64,000 nucleotides of DNA from NCBI RefSeq assembly GCF_013031355.1, contig NZ_WPZO01000011.1:1-64000 (forward strand), given 5' to 3'. A program made the position numbers and the translations under genes. This DNA comes from Ruegeria arenilitoris. Its GTDB lineage: Bacteria > Pseudomonadota > Alphaproteobacteria > Rhodobacterales > Rhodobacteraceae. The notes below the pieces were generated by a model, which ran no database searches, was not told the origin of the DNA, and was given only the letters and a program-made list of their open reading frames with translations. Below are positions 1 through 8,115 of this stretch, piece by piece; the stretch's first letter is position 1, and each line of letters begins with the position of its first letter.

Positions 1-716
1 TCCGAGAAATCGGCGCAAACGCAATACTCAGATGGAAAGAATGGAAAGCAAGAGACGAATAAGGGTTTCAATGATCCCGTCTAGCAGCAAACGCTTGCTG
101 GAGCAGCCTAGTAGAATACCAGATTTTCCGAGTATTTCTGGGTTTCGATAATGTTCGGCACCGGTGGTGTCGTTGTACCTGCCGGCCAAAACGATCTTCC
201 GCGATGGTTGCCCGACAAGCATGTTGAGGCACGCGCGCAGACCGCTGTATAAACTCCGCCCAACCAAAAGAACGCGCGCCGCCCCATTCGGGCGGTGTTT
301 TGCGATCTAATAACCAAGCCGACATAAATACGAAATCGGTGTTTCTTTGTCGCTTGCGGGCCAACACTGTCGCGAACCGGCACGCCCAAGTAGAGCGATC
401 GCTCTACCCATGTTTTTATGAATGGCACTCAGACCCAAATCGAAGAACGCCCCAACCATCAGTTTTCTGAAAAGGGCTTTCCCATCCAAAGCGTTGACGC
501 GGCGGGGGTTGAAGCAAAGGCTTCGCCGAGAAGGCTAAACAAGTACTTCCGCGACCGCGAAACGATGGTGATTGCCTCCCTGGGGTCTTGCGCTGCAGCA
601 CATTCGGGCTGGGTAAGCCAGAACGTTTCAGAAAGCGCTGATCACATGCCGCAGGTTATGTTCGATTGTCGGTTTGGCTGTGTACTTGCGATGCGCCCGG
701 GCACTGCTGGCAGTGA
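1..716. other. No recognisable gene
   Basis: About 700 bases with no reading frame I can tie to a protein family. Short open frames exist on both strands (for example 418-807 on the plus strand) but they have low-complexity, shadow-like composition and no clear start context. The base composition is slightly more AT-rich than the operons further on. This may be decayed DNA, since a C-terminal remnant of an unidentified protein directly follows it. Confidence 0.4.
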
Positions 717-866
717 CAAATACTCGCTGAAGCAGGAGCAACCGGCGATCCGGCAAGAGATAAAGAACGTGAAGTCAAGAAAATCCACATGCTTGCACAT
801 AGCCTGATCGGCAACAAACCGGGTGTCACAGCCGCTGATCTGCTGGAGCAGGCAATCGCAACTTAG
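717..866 (+). pseudogene. C-terminal remnant of an unidentified protein
   Basis: Immediately after an in-frame TGA (714-716) there are 49 codons with coding character, ending in TAG 12 bases before the next gene. The tail contains HMLAHSLIGNKPGVTAADLL and then QAIAT, a regular amphipathic C-terminus. No start codon or longer frame precedes it, so it looks like the 3' end of a deleted gene that once headed the SDR operon. I could not assign a family. It could also be chance coding-like sequence. Confidence 0.3.
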
Positions 867-878
867 GAGAACTAGGAA

Positions 879-1610
879 ATGTTTGAAGGCAAATGCGCGT
901 TGGTAACTGGCGCAGCCGGAGGTATCGGGCGGGTTATCGCAGACAAGCTCAGAGCGAGTGGTGCAAAAGTTGCCGTCGCCGATCGTACGACGGACGGAAT
1001 CGAGGCCGATGCACATTTGCCCGGTGATCTGCTTGACCCAACCTACAGCGATCAACTGGCTGCTGCGGCACAAAAGGCACTGGGTGGATTGGATATTGTC
1101 ATCAACAATGCAGGTGTCATCACCCGTGGTCCGGTCACGGAAACCAGCGACGCCGATTGGGCCTTGTCCATGGGCGTAAATGTTGAGGCTCCCTTTCGGA
1201 TCTGCCGCGCTGCCATCCCTCTGATGGCCGAAACCGGTGGTGGAGCTATCGTCAACACATCGTCCTGCTGGGGCGGAAAGGCCCCCGGCCCGAACCATGC
1301 CCTGTACTGCATGACCAAGGCTGCGATTGCGTCGCTGACCGAATGTATGGGCATGGATCATGCGCATCAGGGCGTCCGGATCAACGCGGTCTGCCCCAAT
1401 GAGGTGAACACGCCGATGCTGCGCTCGGGCTTTTCCAAGCGCGGTTTCGATCCGGACAAGGCTGTGGCCGAACTGGGCAAAACCGTCCCATTGGGACGCA
1501 TCGCCGAACCCGAGGACATCGCCGATGTCGTTCTGTTCCTCGCATCGGATGCGTCGCGCTACATGTGCGGTGCGCTGGTCGAAGTAAATGGCGGGAAACC
1601 GGTCGCATGA
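879..1610 (+). CDS. SDR family NAD(P)-dependent oxidoreductase
   Basis: A 243-residue classical short-chain dehydrogenase, the usual length for the family. The Rossmann nucleotide-binding motif TGAAGGIG is at about residues 10-17, NNAG at about 79, the catalytic Ser lies in NTSSCWGG, and the catalytic pair is in YCMTK (about residue 147). It should oxidise a hydroxyl group or reduce a carbonyl with NAD(P)(H) in the cytoplasm; the substrate is unknown. AGGAG and TAGGA lie just upstream of the ATG. Its TGA overlaps the ATG of a second SDR gene (ATGA), so the two are translationally coupled. The gene converges on an MttB-family gene, which hints at, but does not prove, a shared methylated-amine or sugar-related pathway. 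Confidence 0.9.
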   Translation: MFEGKCALVTGAAGGIGRVIADKLRASGAKVAVADRTTDGIEADAHLPGDLLDPTYSDQLAAAAQKALGGLDIVINNAGVITRGPVTETSDADWALSMGVNVEAPFRICRAAIPLMAETGGGAIVNTSSCWGGKAPGPNHALYCMTKAAIASLTECMGMDHAHQGVRINAVCPNEVNTPMLRSGFSKRGFDPDKAVAELGKTVPLGRIAEPEDIADVVLFLASDASRYMCGALVEVNGGKPVA

Positions 1611-2341
1611 GGCGTTTTGAGGGCAAAGTCGCGCTTGTTACCGGTGGTCGCTCCGGTATCGGGCAAGCCATCGCAGCACGGCTGGCTGATGAAGGCGCGC
1701 GCGTCTTCACAGCGCAGCGGGGAGCTGAGGACAGGTTCGAAGGGATCGCGGCGAATTTCTCGGACCCTAATTCTCCGGCACAGGTTGTGGCCGAGGTCGT
1801 GGAGCGGGCGGGGCAACTGGATGTTCTGGTCAACAATGCGGGCATGATGCAAGAGGCTCGTGTCGAAGACATGACACTGGCGGACTGGCAGAAAAACCTG
1901 ACCGTCAACCTGACCGCACCCTTCCTGATGATCCAAGCCGCCCTGCCCTATCTGCGCAAGACGCGTGGCAGCATCGTCAATACCGGCTCGATCGAAGGTT
2001 TGGGCAGCAATCCAGGCCACGCGGCCTATTGTGCCTCCAAGGCCGGGTTGCACGGTTTGACACGTGCCGTAGCTGTTGACCACGGGGCGGAAGGCGTTCG
2101 TTGCAATGCAATCGCCCCGGGTTGGATCGACACCGAGTTAAATCTCGACTTCATCGAGACGATGCCTGACCCCGACGCCTTTCGCCGGGACATCGGAAAG
2201 ATCCATCCGGTCGCGCGTACTGGCAAGCCCGAAGAAGTTGCTGCGCTGGCCGCTTTCCTTGCCGCCGAAGAAAGCGGCTTTATCACCGGTCAGGTTTACA
2301 CCGTCGACGGTGGGCGCATGGCGAAACTGAGTTTGCCGTGA
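1607..2341 (+). CDS. SDR family NAD(P)-dependent oxidoreductase
   Basis: A 244-residue classical SDR. The chosen ATG overlaps the stop of the preceding SDR gene (ATGA); the frame is open further upstream, but the conserved RFEGKVALVTGG start of the family begins here. Motifs visible are TGGRSGIG (cofactor binding), NNAG, the catalytic Ser in NTGSIEG and the YCASK active site at about residue 152, with a FITGQ..TVDGG C-terminus typical of 3-oxoacyl-ACP-reductase-like SDRs. It is cytoplasmic and its substrate cannot be inferred. Two different SDRs translated together suggest consecutive oxidation steps, or oxidation followed by reduction (epimerisation), on one substrate. Confidence 0.9.
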   Translation: MRRFEGKVALVTGGRSGIGQAIAARLADEGARVFTAQRGAEDRFEGIAANFSDPNSPAQVVAEVVERAGQLDVLVNNAGMMQEARVEDMTLADWQKNLTVNLTAPFLMIQAALPYLRKTRGSIVNTGSIEGLGSNPGHAAYCASKAGLHGLTRAVAVDHGAEGVRCNAIAPGWIDTELNLDFIETMPDPDAFRRDIGKIHPVARTGKPEEVAALAAFLAAEESGFITGQVYTVDGGRMAKLSLP

Positions 2342-2540
2342 GAAATTCGCGGCGCATCATTGCTGCAGCGTTAAACTTGGACGTTGGCAAATCGACCTCA
2401 AGTGTTGATTTGCCAACGGTCTGTTCAAGCGAACCGAGCATCGACTAGTGAGGGTTCAATTACTCTCGCATCGCGCCACCTCGGCCTGTGCTTGGTGAGT
2501 GCGGTCCTCTCGACTTAAAGATACTTCCCACTTTGCGGGC

Positions 2541-2571
2541 AAAAAAAAGCCCGCCCATTTTCAGGGCGGGC
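2541..2571 (-). terminator. Rho-independent terminator of the mttB-like gene
   Basis: Read on the minus strand, a stem GCCCGCC/GGCGGGC with a 9-base loop is followed directly by eight T residues, about 20 bases after the stop of the mttB-like gene. This is a canonical intrinsic terminator and separates the gene from the convergent SDR pair. Confidence 0.85.
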
Positions 2572-2591
2572 AAGTCGGGGAGTATTATATC

Positions 2592-4145
2592 TTAGTAAGT
2601 CTGGTTCAGCTCATCGGCAGCAGGGATTTCCCGCTCGCGCCGTGCAATGTAGTCCAGAAGCTCTTCGTTCTTGGCTTCGTCCAGCTTGGGCTCTTCATAC
2701 TCGCCCAGCAGTTTCTTTGCGTGTTTCAGCGCGCGCTCGGTGATCTCGACGCTGCCTTCTGCCTGCCATTGCTCGATCGAGTTGTTGTCAAACAGTTCCG
2801 GCATGAAGAACGCAGTCTGAAAGTTCTCTTGCGTGTGCGGGTGGCCCAGATAGTGGCCGCCTGGGCCCACGTCCGGAACCGCCGAAATCGCCTGATCGAA
2901 GTCGTGCCATTTCGGGCCTTCGGCCATGCGATAGGCCATTGCACATTGTTCCGCGTCGACGATGAACTTGGCGACCGAGCAGTGCATGCCCGCTTCGTTC
3001 CAACCCGCCGAGTGCCAGATGTAGTTCGCACCGGCGTGGACAACCGCGCCGAGCGTGGTTGCGGATTCATAGCCCGCCTGCGCGTCAAAGGTCTTGGCCC
3101 CGCCCAGCGTGTTCGAAGTGCGCCACGGCACATCATAGAACCGCGCCATCTGGCCAATCATGAAGTTCATCAGGCTGATCTCGGGCGTGCCCGCCATCGG
3201 TGCACCCGATTTCATCGACACGGTCGACAGGTAATGGCCCCAGATCGCCGGCGCACCTTTGCGGATCACCTGCGTATAGGCCAGCGCCGACAATGCCTCG
3301 GCGGTCAGCTGTGCAACAGTTGCCGGAACGGATGCGGGCGTGTTCGCGCCACCCAAAACGAAGGGCGAGCACAGCACCGGCTGATTGCGGCGGCAGAAGG
3401 CGCGCATTGCACCCAGCATGGTCTCATCCCAGACCAGCGGGCTGTTGCCGTTACAGTTGCCGGTGGTGACGGGATGGCTGTCGATGAATTCGTCACCAAA
3501 CAGAATGGCGCACATATCCATCACGTCCTCGGCGTTCTTGGGCGACGTGGTCATTCCCATGAACATCTTGTCCGAGTACTTCATCGACGAGTACGTGATG
3601 CGCAGGTGGCGCTGGCTGATCGGGTGATCGTAGGGCTCAACGATATGATGGGCCGAGCTGTGCAGCGCAGGCATCATGTGGCTGAGCTTGTGGAACATCG
3701 CCAGATCTTCCAGCAGCGGGTTACGGCGCACATCGTCCAGATCGCGCAGGAACGGCGCGCCGGTCATCGGCACAAACACCGAGTGCTTGCCACCCAGCTT
3801 AACGTTGTTGTTGGGGTTACGAGCGTGATAGGTGAACTGCGCAGGAATGGTCGAGATCAGCTCCCGCACCATGTTGCGGTCCAGATAGACCAGCTCTCCA
3901 TCCACCTTGGCGCCGGCTTTCTTCCAGTCCTCCAAGGCGATCGGATCGCGGAATTGAACGCCGACATTCTCAAGAATGTCCATGGCGGCGTTGTCGATGC
4001 GTTCAACCTGGCTGCCGTCCATAACCTCGCATTCAGGAATTGCGCGGGTCAGGCCTGGCAACATGTCAAACTTTGGAGCGGTACGGATTGCCCGGCGGGC
4101 AGAGCGCCCGCCTGAGCGGGAACGAGTGCGGGTTTCAGTGGTCAT
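2592..4145 (-). CDS. MttB superfamily (trimethylamine methyltransferase-like) protein, non-pyrrolysine type
   Basis: A 517-residue member of the trimethylamine:corrinoid methyltransferase superfamily. The frame is open throughout with no internal TAG, so it is a non-pyrrolysine member. Characterised relatives use quaternary amines such as glycine betaine, proline betaine or carnitine and pass a methyl group to a corrinoid protein. Family-like segments include a basic RSGGRSARR N-terminus, NPNNNVKLGG, VTTGNCNGNSPLVWD, and GPGGHYLGHPHT near residue 440, which is typical of this family in Roseobacter genomes. A monocistronic layout, a strong terminator behind it and an upstream GlxA/AraC-type regulator on the same strand suggest induction by a betaine-like compound. 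No corrinoid-binding protein gene is in the window. The substrate is undetermined. Confidence 0.9.
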   Translation of the reverse strand: MTTETRTRSRSGGRSARRAIRTAPKFDMLPGLTRAIPECEVMDGSQVERIDNAAMDILENVGVQFRDPIALEDWKKAGAKVDGELVYLDRNMVRELISTIPAQFTYHARNPNNNVKLGGKHSVFVPMTGAPFLRDLDDVRRNPLLEDLAMFHKLSHMMPALHSSAHHIVEPYDHPISQRHLRITYSSMKYSDKMFMGMTTSPKNAEDVMDMCAILFGDEFIDSHPVTTGNCNGNSPLVWDETMLGAMRAFCRRNQPVLCSPFVLGGANTPASVPATVAQLTAEALSALAYTQVIRKGAPAIWGHYLSTVSMKSGAPMAGTPEISLMNFMIGQMARFYDVPWRTSNTLGGAKTFDAQAGYESATTLGAVVHAGANYIWHSAGWNEAGMHCSVAKFIVDAEQCAMAYRMAEGPKWHDFDQAISAVPDVGPGGHYLGHPHTQENFQTAFFMPELFDNNSIEQWQAEGSVEITERALKHAKKLLGEYEEPKLDEAKNEELLDYIARREREIPAADELNQTY

Positions 4146-4304
4146 CGGGATTCTCCAGAATTTTTCTGAAAATCACATATTCCAGCTATTCCCGCGTGCC
4201 ATCTTGCGAAGCAAATTTGATAGATACGACATGTATCCGACGTGTGTACCCGACCTTCTGGCCCACGAAAATTGCACCATCTCAACCAGACTTGCGCACA
4301 GGTT

Positions 4305-5273
4305 TCAGCTGATTTTGTTGCGTTGAGCGTGAGGGGAAACACCAAAGCGTGCGCGGTAAACCTTGGAAAAATGGCCGGAACTTTCGTATCCACATGCCAT
4401 TGCAATGTCCGTTATGGAATCTTCTGTTTGCAACAGAAGCGTCCGGGCCCGGTCCAATCGCATTTCGACGTAGTACTTTTTTGGTGTCGAGTTCAGGTAT
4501 TTCCCGAAAAGCCGCTCAAGCTGGCGAGTCGAAATACCAAGTCTGGACGCGATCGACGATGGCGGAATAGGGTCGTCAATCTGATCCCGCATAATGCGAA
4601 TTGCCGCCACCAGGTGTTTATTTCGCATCCCATTTCTGGATTGCAAAGATACACGCTGCTCTGCGGTGGCGTTTCGGACCGCAACATAGACCATTTGATC
4701 GGCAACCTCGAGCGCCAGATCCTCGCCATGGTCTGCTTCGATCAAATGCAACATAAGATCTGCGGTTGCAGTGCCCCCGGACGCTGTGATGTGCTTTTCA
4801 TCCGCTACGAAAACGCTGCGTACCAGATTTATGTTTGGGAACTCTTCCATGAAGCTGTCGTGGTATTCCCAGTGAATGGCCGCTTTCATCCCATCCAGGA
4901 ACCCAGCCTCGGCCAATATCCACGCGCCGGAACACAGAGCCCCGATTTCGGCTCCCTTGACCCGCTCCCGACGCAGCGCCGACAGCAAGGGGCGGGTGAC
5001 ATGCGCGCGCATGTTGATACCCGACAACACCAGAAGCCTGTCGCATTTATGAACTGAAGTGAAATCTCCGTCTACAACAGTCTTGGTTCCATTCGAACAA
5101 GTGGCAAATTCACCATCTTCGGAATGCAGCGACCACTCGTACAAGTTTTTGCCACTGAGCAGGTTTGCAATTCGCAACGGTTCAATGGCACAGGAGAATG
5201 CAAGGTGAGAAAACTCGTCCGTAAGAAAAAACACGAACTTCTGTGCCTGGGACTTTTCCGCCTCGGTCACCAC
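4305..5273 (-). CDS. GlxA family transcriptional regulator (DJ-1/PfpI domain + AraC HTH), GbdR-like
   Basis: A 322-residue two-domain regulator. The N-terminal half (about 10-200) has the DJ-1/PfpI-like fold, with the family segment GALCSGAWILAEAGFLDG holding the nucleophile-elbow cysteine position. The C-terminal half (about 215-320) is an AraC helix-turn-helix pair with SIASRLGISTRQLERLF and ITDIAMACGYESSGHFSKVY. This architecture is that of GbdR and CdhR, activators of glycine betaine and carnitine catabolism. Translation appears to start at GTG. It sits upstream of the mttB-like gene in the same orientation (160-base gap), so it probably controls that gene. That link, and the betaine-type ligand, are inference from family and position. 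Confidence 0.88.
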   Translation of the reverse strand: MVTEAEKSQAQKFVFFLTDEFSHLAFSCAIEPLRIANLLSGKNLYEWSLHSEDGEFATCSNGTKTVVDGDFTSVHKCDRLLVLSGINMRAHVTRPLLSALRRERVKGAEIGALCSGAWILAEAGFLDGMKAAIHWEYHDSFMEEFPNINLVRSVFVADEKHITASGGTATADLMLHLIEADHGEDLALEVADQMVYVAVRNATAEQRVSLQSRNGMRNKHLVAAIRIMRDQIDDPIPPSSIASRLGISTRQLERLFGKYLNSTPKKYYVEMRLDRARTLLLQTEDSITDIAMACGYESSGHFSKVYRARFGVSPHAQRNKIS

Positions 5274-5859
5274 CTACCCGCCTTTCGAACCCGTCTGAGA
5301 GGGAGTTCGAGTATAACACGGGCTTTTAGACGTCAAGCGGGCTTGCTTCATCACGAGGGTTGGGCAGCAGATCAAGATACCGATTTCGGAAAAGCCGCCG
5401 ACCGGTTTGACCACTCACAAAGCACAAGAGCGCTTTACCTCCTTGGGCTTTCCCAAGTTTGCACCGCGAGTTTTCTTGCTAAACCCTGTGGACCATTTTG
5501 ACGGTGTAGACACAGATCGCATTTAAGGCTGCGAGCAGTTATCCAGCATGTGAACCTTTACGGTGTGGCTCTTCTTGTCGGGATTGTGACAAATGCAATG
5601 GGTCTTGTTTTGGCCCGTATTTGGTGCACACGTAACATTGGACACCGGGCTGGAGCAGCTAAATTCAAAGCTGTTCTTCGTTTCTTGCTCGTACTGAGTT
5701 TGAGATAAACCATGGAATTCAGGGAAGATGTCTGCTTTCCTTGAGGAACTTCGATATCTTTCATTGAATTGCCATCAAAGTTCACATTTTGCGACCTGGT
5801 ATGGGCCACACCCAAACCACTTACCCCGCCATGAAACCTCAAACGAACAACAGCGGGAA
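5274..5859. other. No recognisable gene
   Basis: Nearly 600 bases between the GlxA regulator and a broken kinase gene. No frame here shows domain motifs or a good start site. It probably contains the regulator promoter near 5275-5340 and degraded sequence beyond that. Confidence 0.4.
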
Positions 5860-6161
5860 TTCGACCTGACCCGGATGTGCCGCCGCATGGCAAAGGATAC
5901 CGCAGGTATCCAGTTCCAATCAGCAGAGGTATGATGTCCCTTCGTCGGTCAGAAAGTCAGCTTTCAAAGGGCCCTGTCGAACATCATCACAACACTAAAA
6001 AATTTGGCAGAGAGGCGCGGGTAAGCTTGCTCGTGCAAGACATTAGAATTGCCATCAATATCGATGATGATGGCTCCGGTGTGCCGCAGGACCGTCTTGA
6101 GAAGATCTTCGCGCCATTCGTGAGGTTGGACAGCGCGCTGACGCCAAAAGCGTTGCAATAG
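5860..6161 (+). pseudogene. Sensor histidine kinase remnant (ATP-binding domain)
   Basis: This is a broken piece of a HATPase_c kinase domain. From 5860 one frame reads FDLTRMCRRMAKDTAG, hits a TGA at 5932-5934, then continues in the same frame into QRALSNIITTLKNLAERRG, a classic N-box. The next stretch is shifted by one frame and reads REARVSLLV followed by DDGSGVPQDRLEKIFAPFVR, the G1/F-box region. The G2 box (GLGLAI) that should follow is absent; the frame runs into TPKALQ and a stop. There is thus a nonsense codon, a frameshift near 6010 and loss of both ends. It is not functional as a kinase. No response regulator is nearby. Confidence 0.8.
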
Positions 6162-6224
6162 ATAGCGCGTCGGTCGTTTCAGGTTTCTGCTGTGGTACAG
6201 AAACCCTGCCAGCACCTTACAAAC

Positions 6225-7040
6225 TCAAGAATTTTCGCCATAGGCCGCTGGCAGCAAGAACTGTTCCGACCGAATGGACAGCGGTCTACGCTCTCCAAGC
6301 AGCAGTCCCTGGCAAAACAAGCCTGATTCAGCAAAAGAAACCGCAAGCCGCTTGAGCTTCGCCTTTGTCCAAGAGCTGTTTTGATAGACCGCGTATGATT
6401 GCGGAGAAGGGGGATTCAGCTCTTGGGGTCCGAAGTCTGCTTCCCTGTCGAAAACATCAAGCTGGACAGCCTGACACGGTTCGACCTGCATCTGCTGTGT
6501 CCAGTTTCTGGTCCACAAAAATGCCTCCATCATCGAATAATGCGTGGCTTCTTTGAGCAACCTTTTCGCCACTTTCGGTCCTACGATATAGGCGGCGGCA
6601 CCACGCTTATTCTTAAAGATCTTTCGCGAAACAACCTGCAGTGTCGGGTTTTGCCAAACTGGGTTTCGTCCAACCGTGTGTTTGTATTGCGCGTATTCTA
6701 GATCGTATATGTAATTCCACGGCTCTTCGCGACTATCGATATAGTCGAGAACTGACTTGAAGCCGTCAGACAGCAAAACATCATCTTCCAGCACGCATAC
6801 TTTCTCAGTCTGCGCAGCAGCTTTCTTCCAAACAAGCCGATGCGAAAATGTGCAAGCGATATCTTGCGCTCTGACTTTCCGGGTCCATTCATTGGCCGCG
6901 TTTTGCAACGTGTCCTCGGACAGCTCGCTGACCGAGACCCCGTCTACGAACTCTATGTCCAATCCAAGCCGCGCAGCTTGGCGCTGCTGAAACTCACGGC
7001 GCAGCTTGTTCTGGGGCGGGTTGATCATCATGATTTTCAT
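6225..7040 (-). CDS. Glycosyltransferase family 25 (LPS-type) protein
   Basis: A 271-residue GT25-like protein. It has the expected N-terminal KIMMINPPQNKLRR..QQRQAARLG segment, the SHRLVWKKA motif, and CVLEDDV at about residue 82, an acidic motif likely to bind the metal and nucleotide-sugar. It likely adds a sugar to lipopolysaccharide or another surface glycan in the cytoplasm. The length fits the family. It stands alone between degraded sequence on both sides, with no other glycan genes except a doubtful fragment at 7319-7730, so it may be an orphan or part of a lost cluster. Confidence 0.85.
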   Translation of the reverse strand: MKIMMINPPQNKLRREFQQRQAARLGLDIEFVDGVSVSELSEDTLQNAANEWTRKVRAQDIACTFSHRLVWKKAAAQTEKVCVLEDDVLLSDGFKSVLDYIDSREEPWNYIYDLEYAQYKHTVGRNPVWQNPTLQVVSRKIFKNKRGAAAYIVGPKVAKRLLKEATHYSMMEAFLWTRNWTQQMQVEPCQAVQLDVFDREADFGPQELNPPSPQSYAVYQNSSWTKAKLKRLAVSFAESGLFCQGLLLGERRPLSIRSEQFLLPAAYGENS

Positions 7041-7318
7041 AGTGGAACCTTTATTCTTTCAGGCCTGTCAGGAATTGGCTCTGAAAGAAGTTTTGAATGG
7101 TTGCGGCCCGCGGGCATGTCAACATGGACTGTTGCCGCCTGTAACTGTTGGAAAGCACATCGCATGGTGTGCACAGGCCCCAGGGCCTGGACCCAGGCGT
7201 ATCTCTACGAATGCTATCCAATTGACCTCACTACTCGAGAAGATGTTCTCGCATTTTTCGTCTGAGTTCGTTGATCCTCGATGCGATGAATTGGAGTGCT
7301 ACTATTCGAAAGACCGGC

Positions 7319-7730
7319 CTAAATCCACCCCCAAATAAGGGCTACGATTGCGGCGTGCGCACTGATCTCTGCCAACGCAGTCAGCGGGTTGCGACATGGT
7401 GACTTTCCGTTTTCGAGTACGTTCCAGCCAAGCTGCTCAGCTTTGCTGATCTGAACGACATACAGGTGCCACAACAAGTAACGGCTGCGATCGACCAGAA
7501 CCAGCAGCAACTTGGCAAGGTTCGCCACTACCGATCTCAACGGGCCTAGGACCAAGGAAAGAAATGAGCCAACCGGGTGGTAGCTCCTTTTTTCGTCCAT
7601 TCCCGAAAGATTTTCGGAATTGCTTGAAAATGTCGACAAATCTGAAATCCTTGCTCAGTGGCTGAATCGTTCTTGCCGATATATCGTCCGAGAAGATCAC
7701 ATCAGGATTACAACGCGGCAATAAAGTCAT
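7319..7730 (-). pseudogene. Possible frameshifted gene fragment, unknown function
   Basis: Two overlapping minus-strand frames give plausible protein: an upstream part containing NPDVIFSDDISARTIQPLSK, and a downstream part with the hydrophobic segment SFLSLVLGPLRSVVANLAKL and then LLVLVDRSRYLLWHLYV. Together they could be one gene interrupted by a frameshift near 7600, perhaps from a glycan-synthesis cluster given the adjacent GT25 gene. I do not recognise a family. The rest of 7041-7858 shows nothing else I can support. Confidence 0.25.
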
Positions 7731-7858
7731 CCCTGTCCTTTTTCAGCGTCTAAGCGATCCAATTTGTAAGGGTCAGGACCCACTGATTTCGGTCTGCTGG
7801 CGTGATTCACCGTTGATGCGCTGGTCTAGCTACTGAGCCTAGCGAAGAGAAAACGTTC

Positions 7859-8113
7859 ATGATCGGCGCCACCTCCATGAAAGCCCCCCGCACGGCGTCG
7901 AGTCCGTGCGCTAATAAATAAAGGTGGACGCCTGATTGGCAGACCAAAAAAGGCGTGATGAATACCACGTTGCCGGCCATCTGTGACCGCAAAGGGCGCG
8001 GCTATACCCGGTCGGAAGCAATGCAAAGCCGCAATGACAAGTGTCCGAAGGACTCCATCCCGGCCACCGCGCTCACCGGCATTTTCTGGGTATCAACCAA
8101 AACCGTGTCCTGA
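7859..8113 (+). mobile_element. Degenerate IS5-family transposase relic
   Basis: Three pieces of an IS5-type DDE transposase survive out of order of length. MIGATSMKAPRTASSPCANK matches the MIDATHLKAHRTASSL segment around the first catalytic Asp, which is preserved as G-A-T with Asp lost. Next come KKGVMNTTLPAICDRKGRG (family: KGGMNTKLHAICD) and, in a shifted frame, IPGRKQCKAAM (family: IPGRKQRKK). Last is RNDKCPKDSIPATALTGIFW, resembling the C-terminal RYDRCPKTFLSAIALAATVIFW pattern. An in-frame TAA, frameshifts and internal deletions make it dead. It ends two bases before the 3' end of the RND pump gene. Terminal inverted repeats were not identified. Confidence 0.78.
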
Positions 8114-8115
8114 AA

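Noticed and set aside
418..807. 129-codon plus-strand ORF before the first SDR gene
   Set aside because: It has no recognised motif and its 3' end is in another frame from the more protein-like 49-codon tail (717-866). I treat the region as decayed.
2499..4115. A 538-codon open frame opposite the first mttB-like gene
   Set aside because: It is a composition shadow of the mttB-like gene, rich in Arg and His with no motif, and crosses the terminator.
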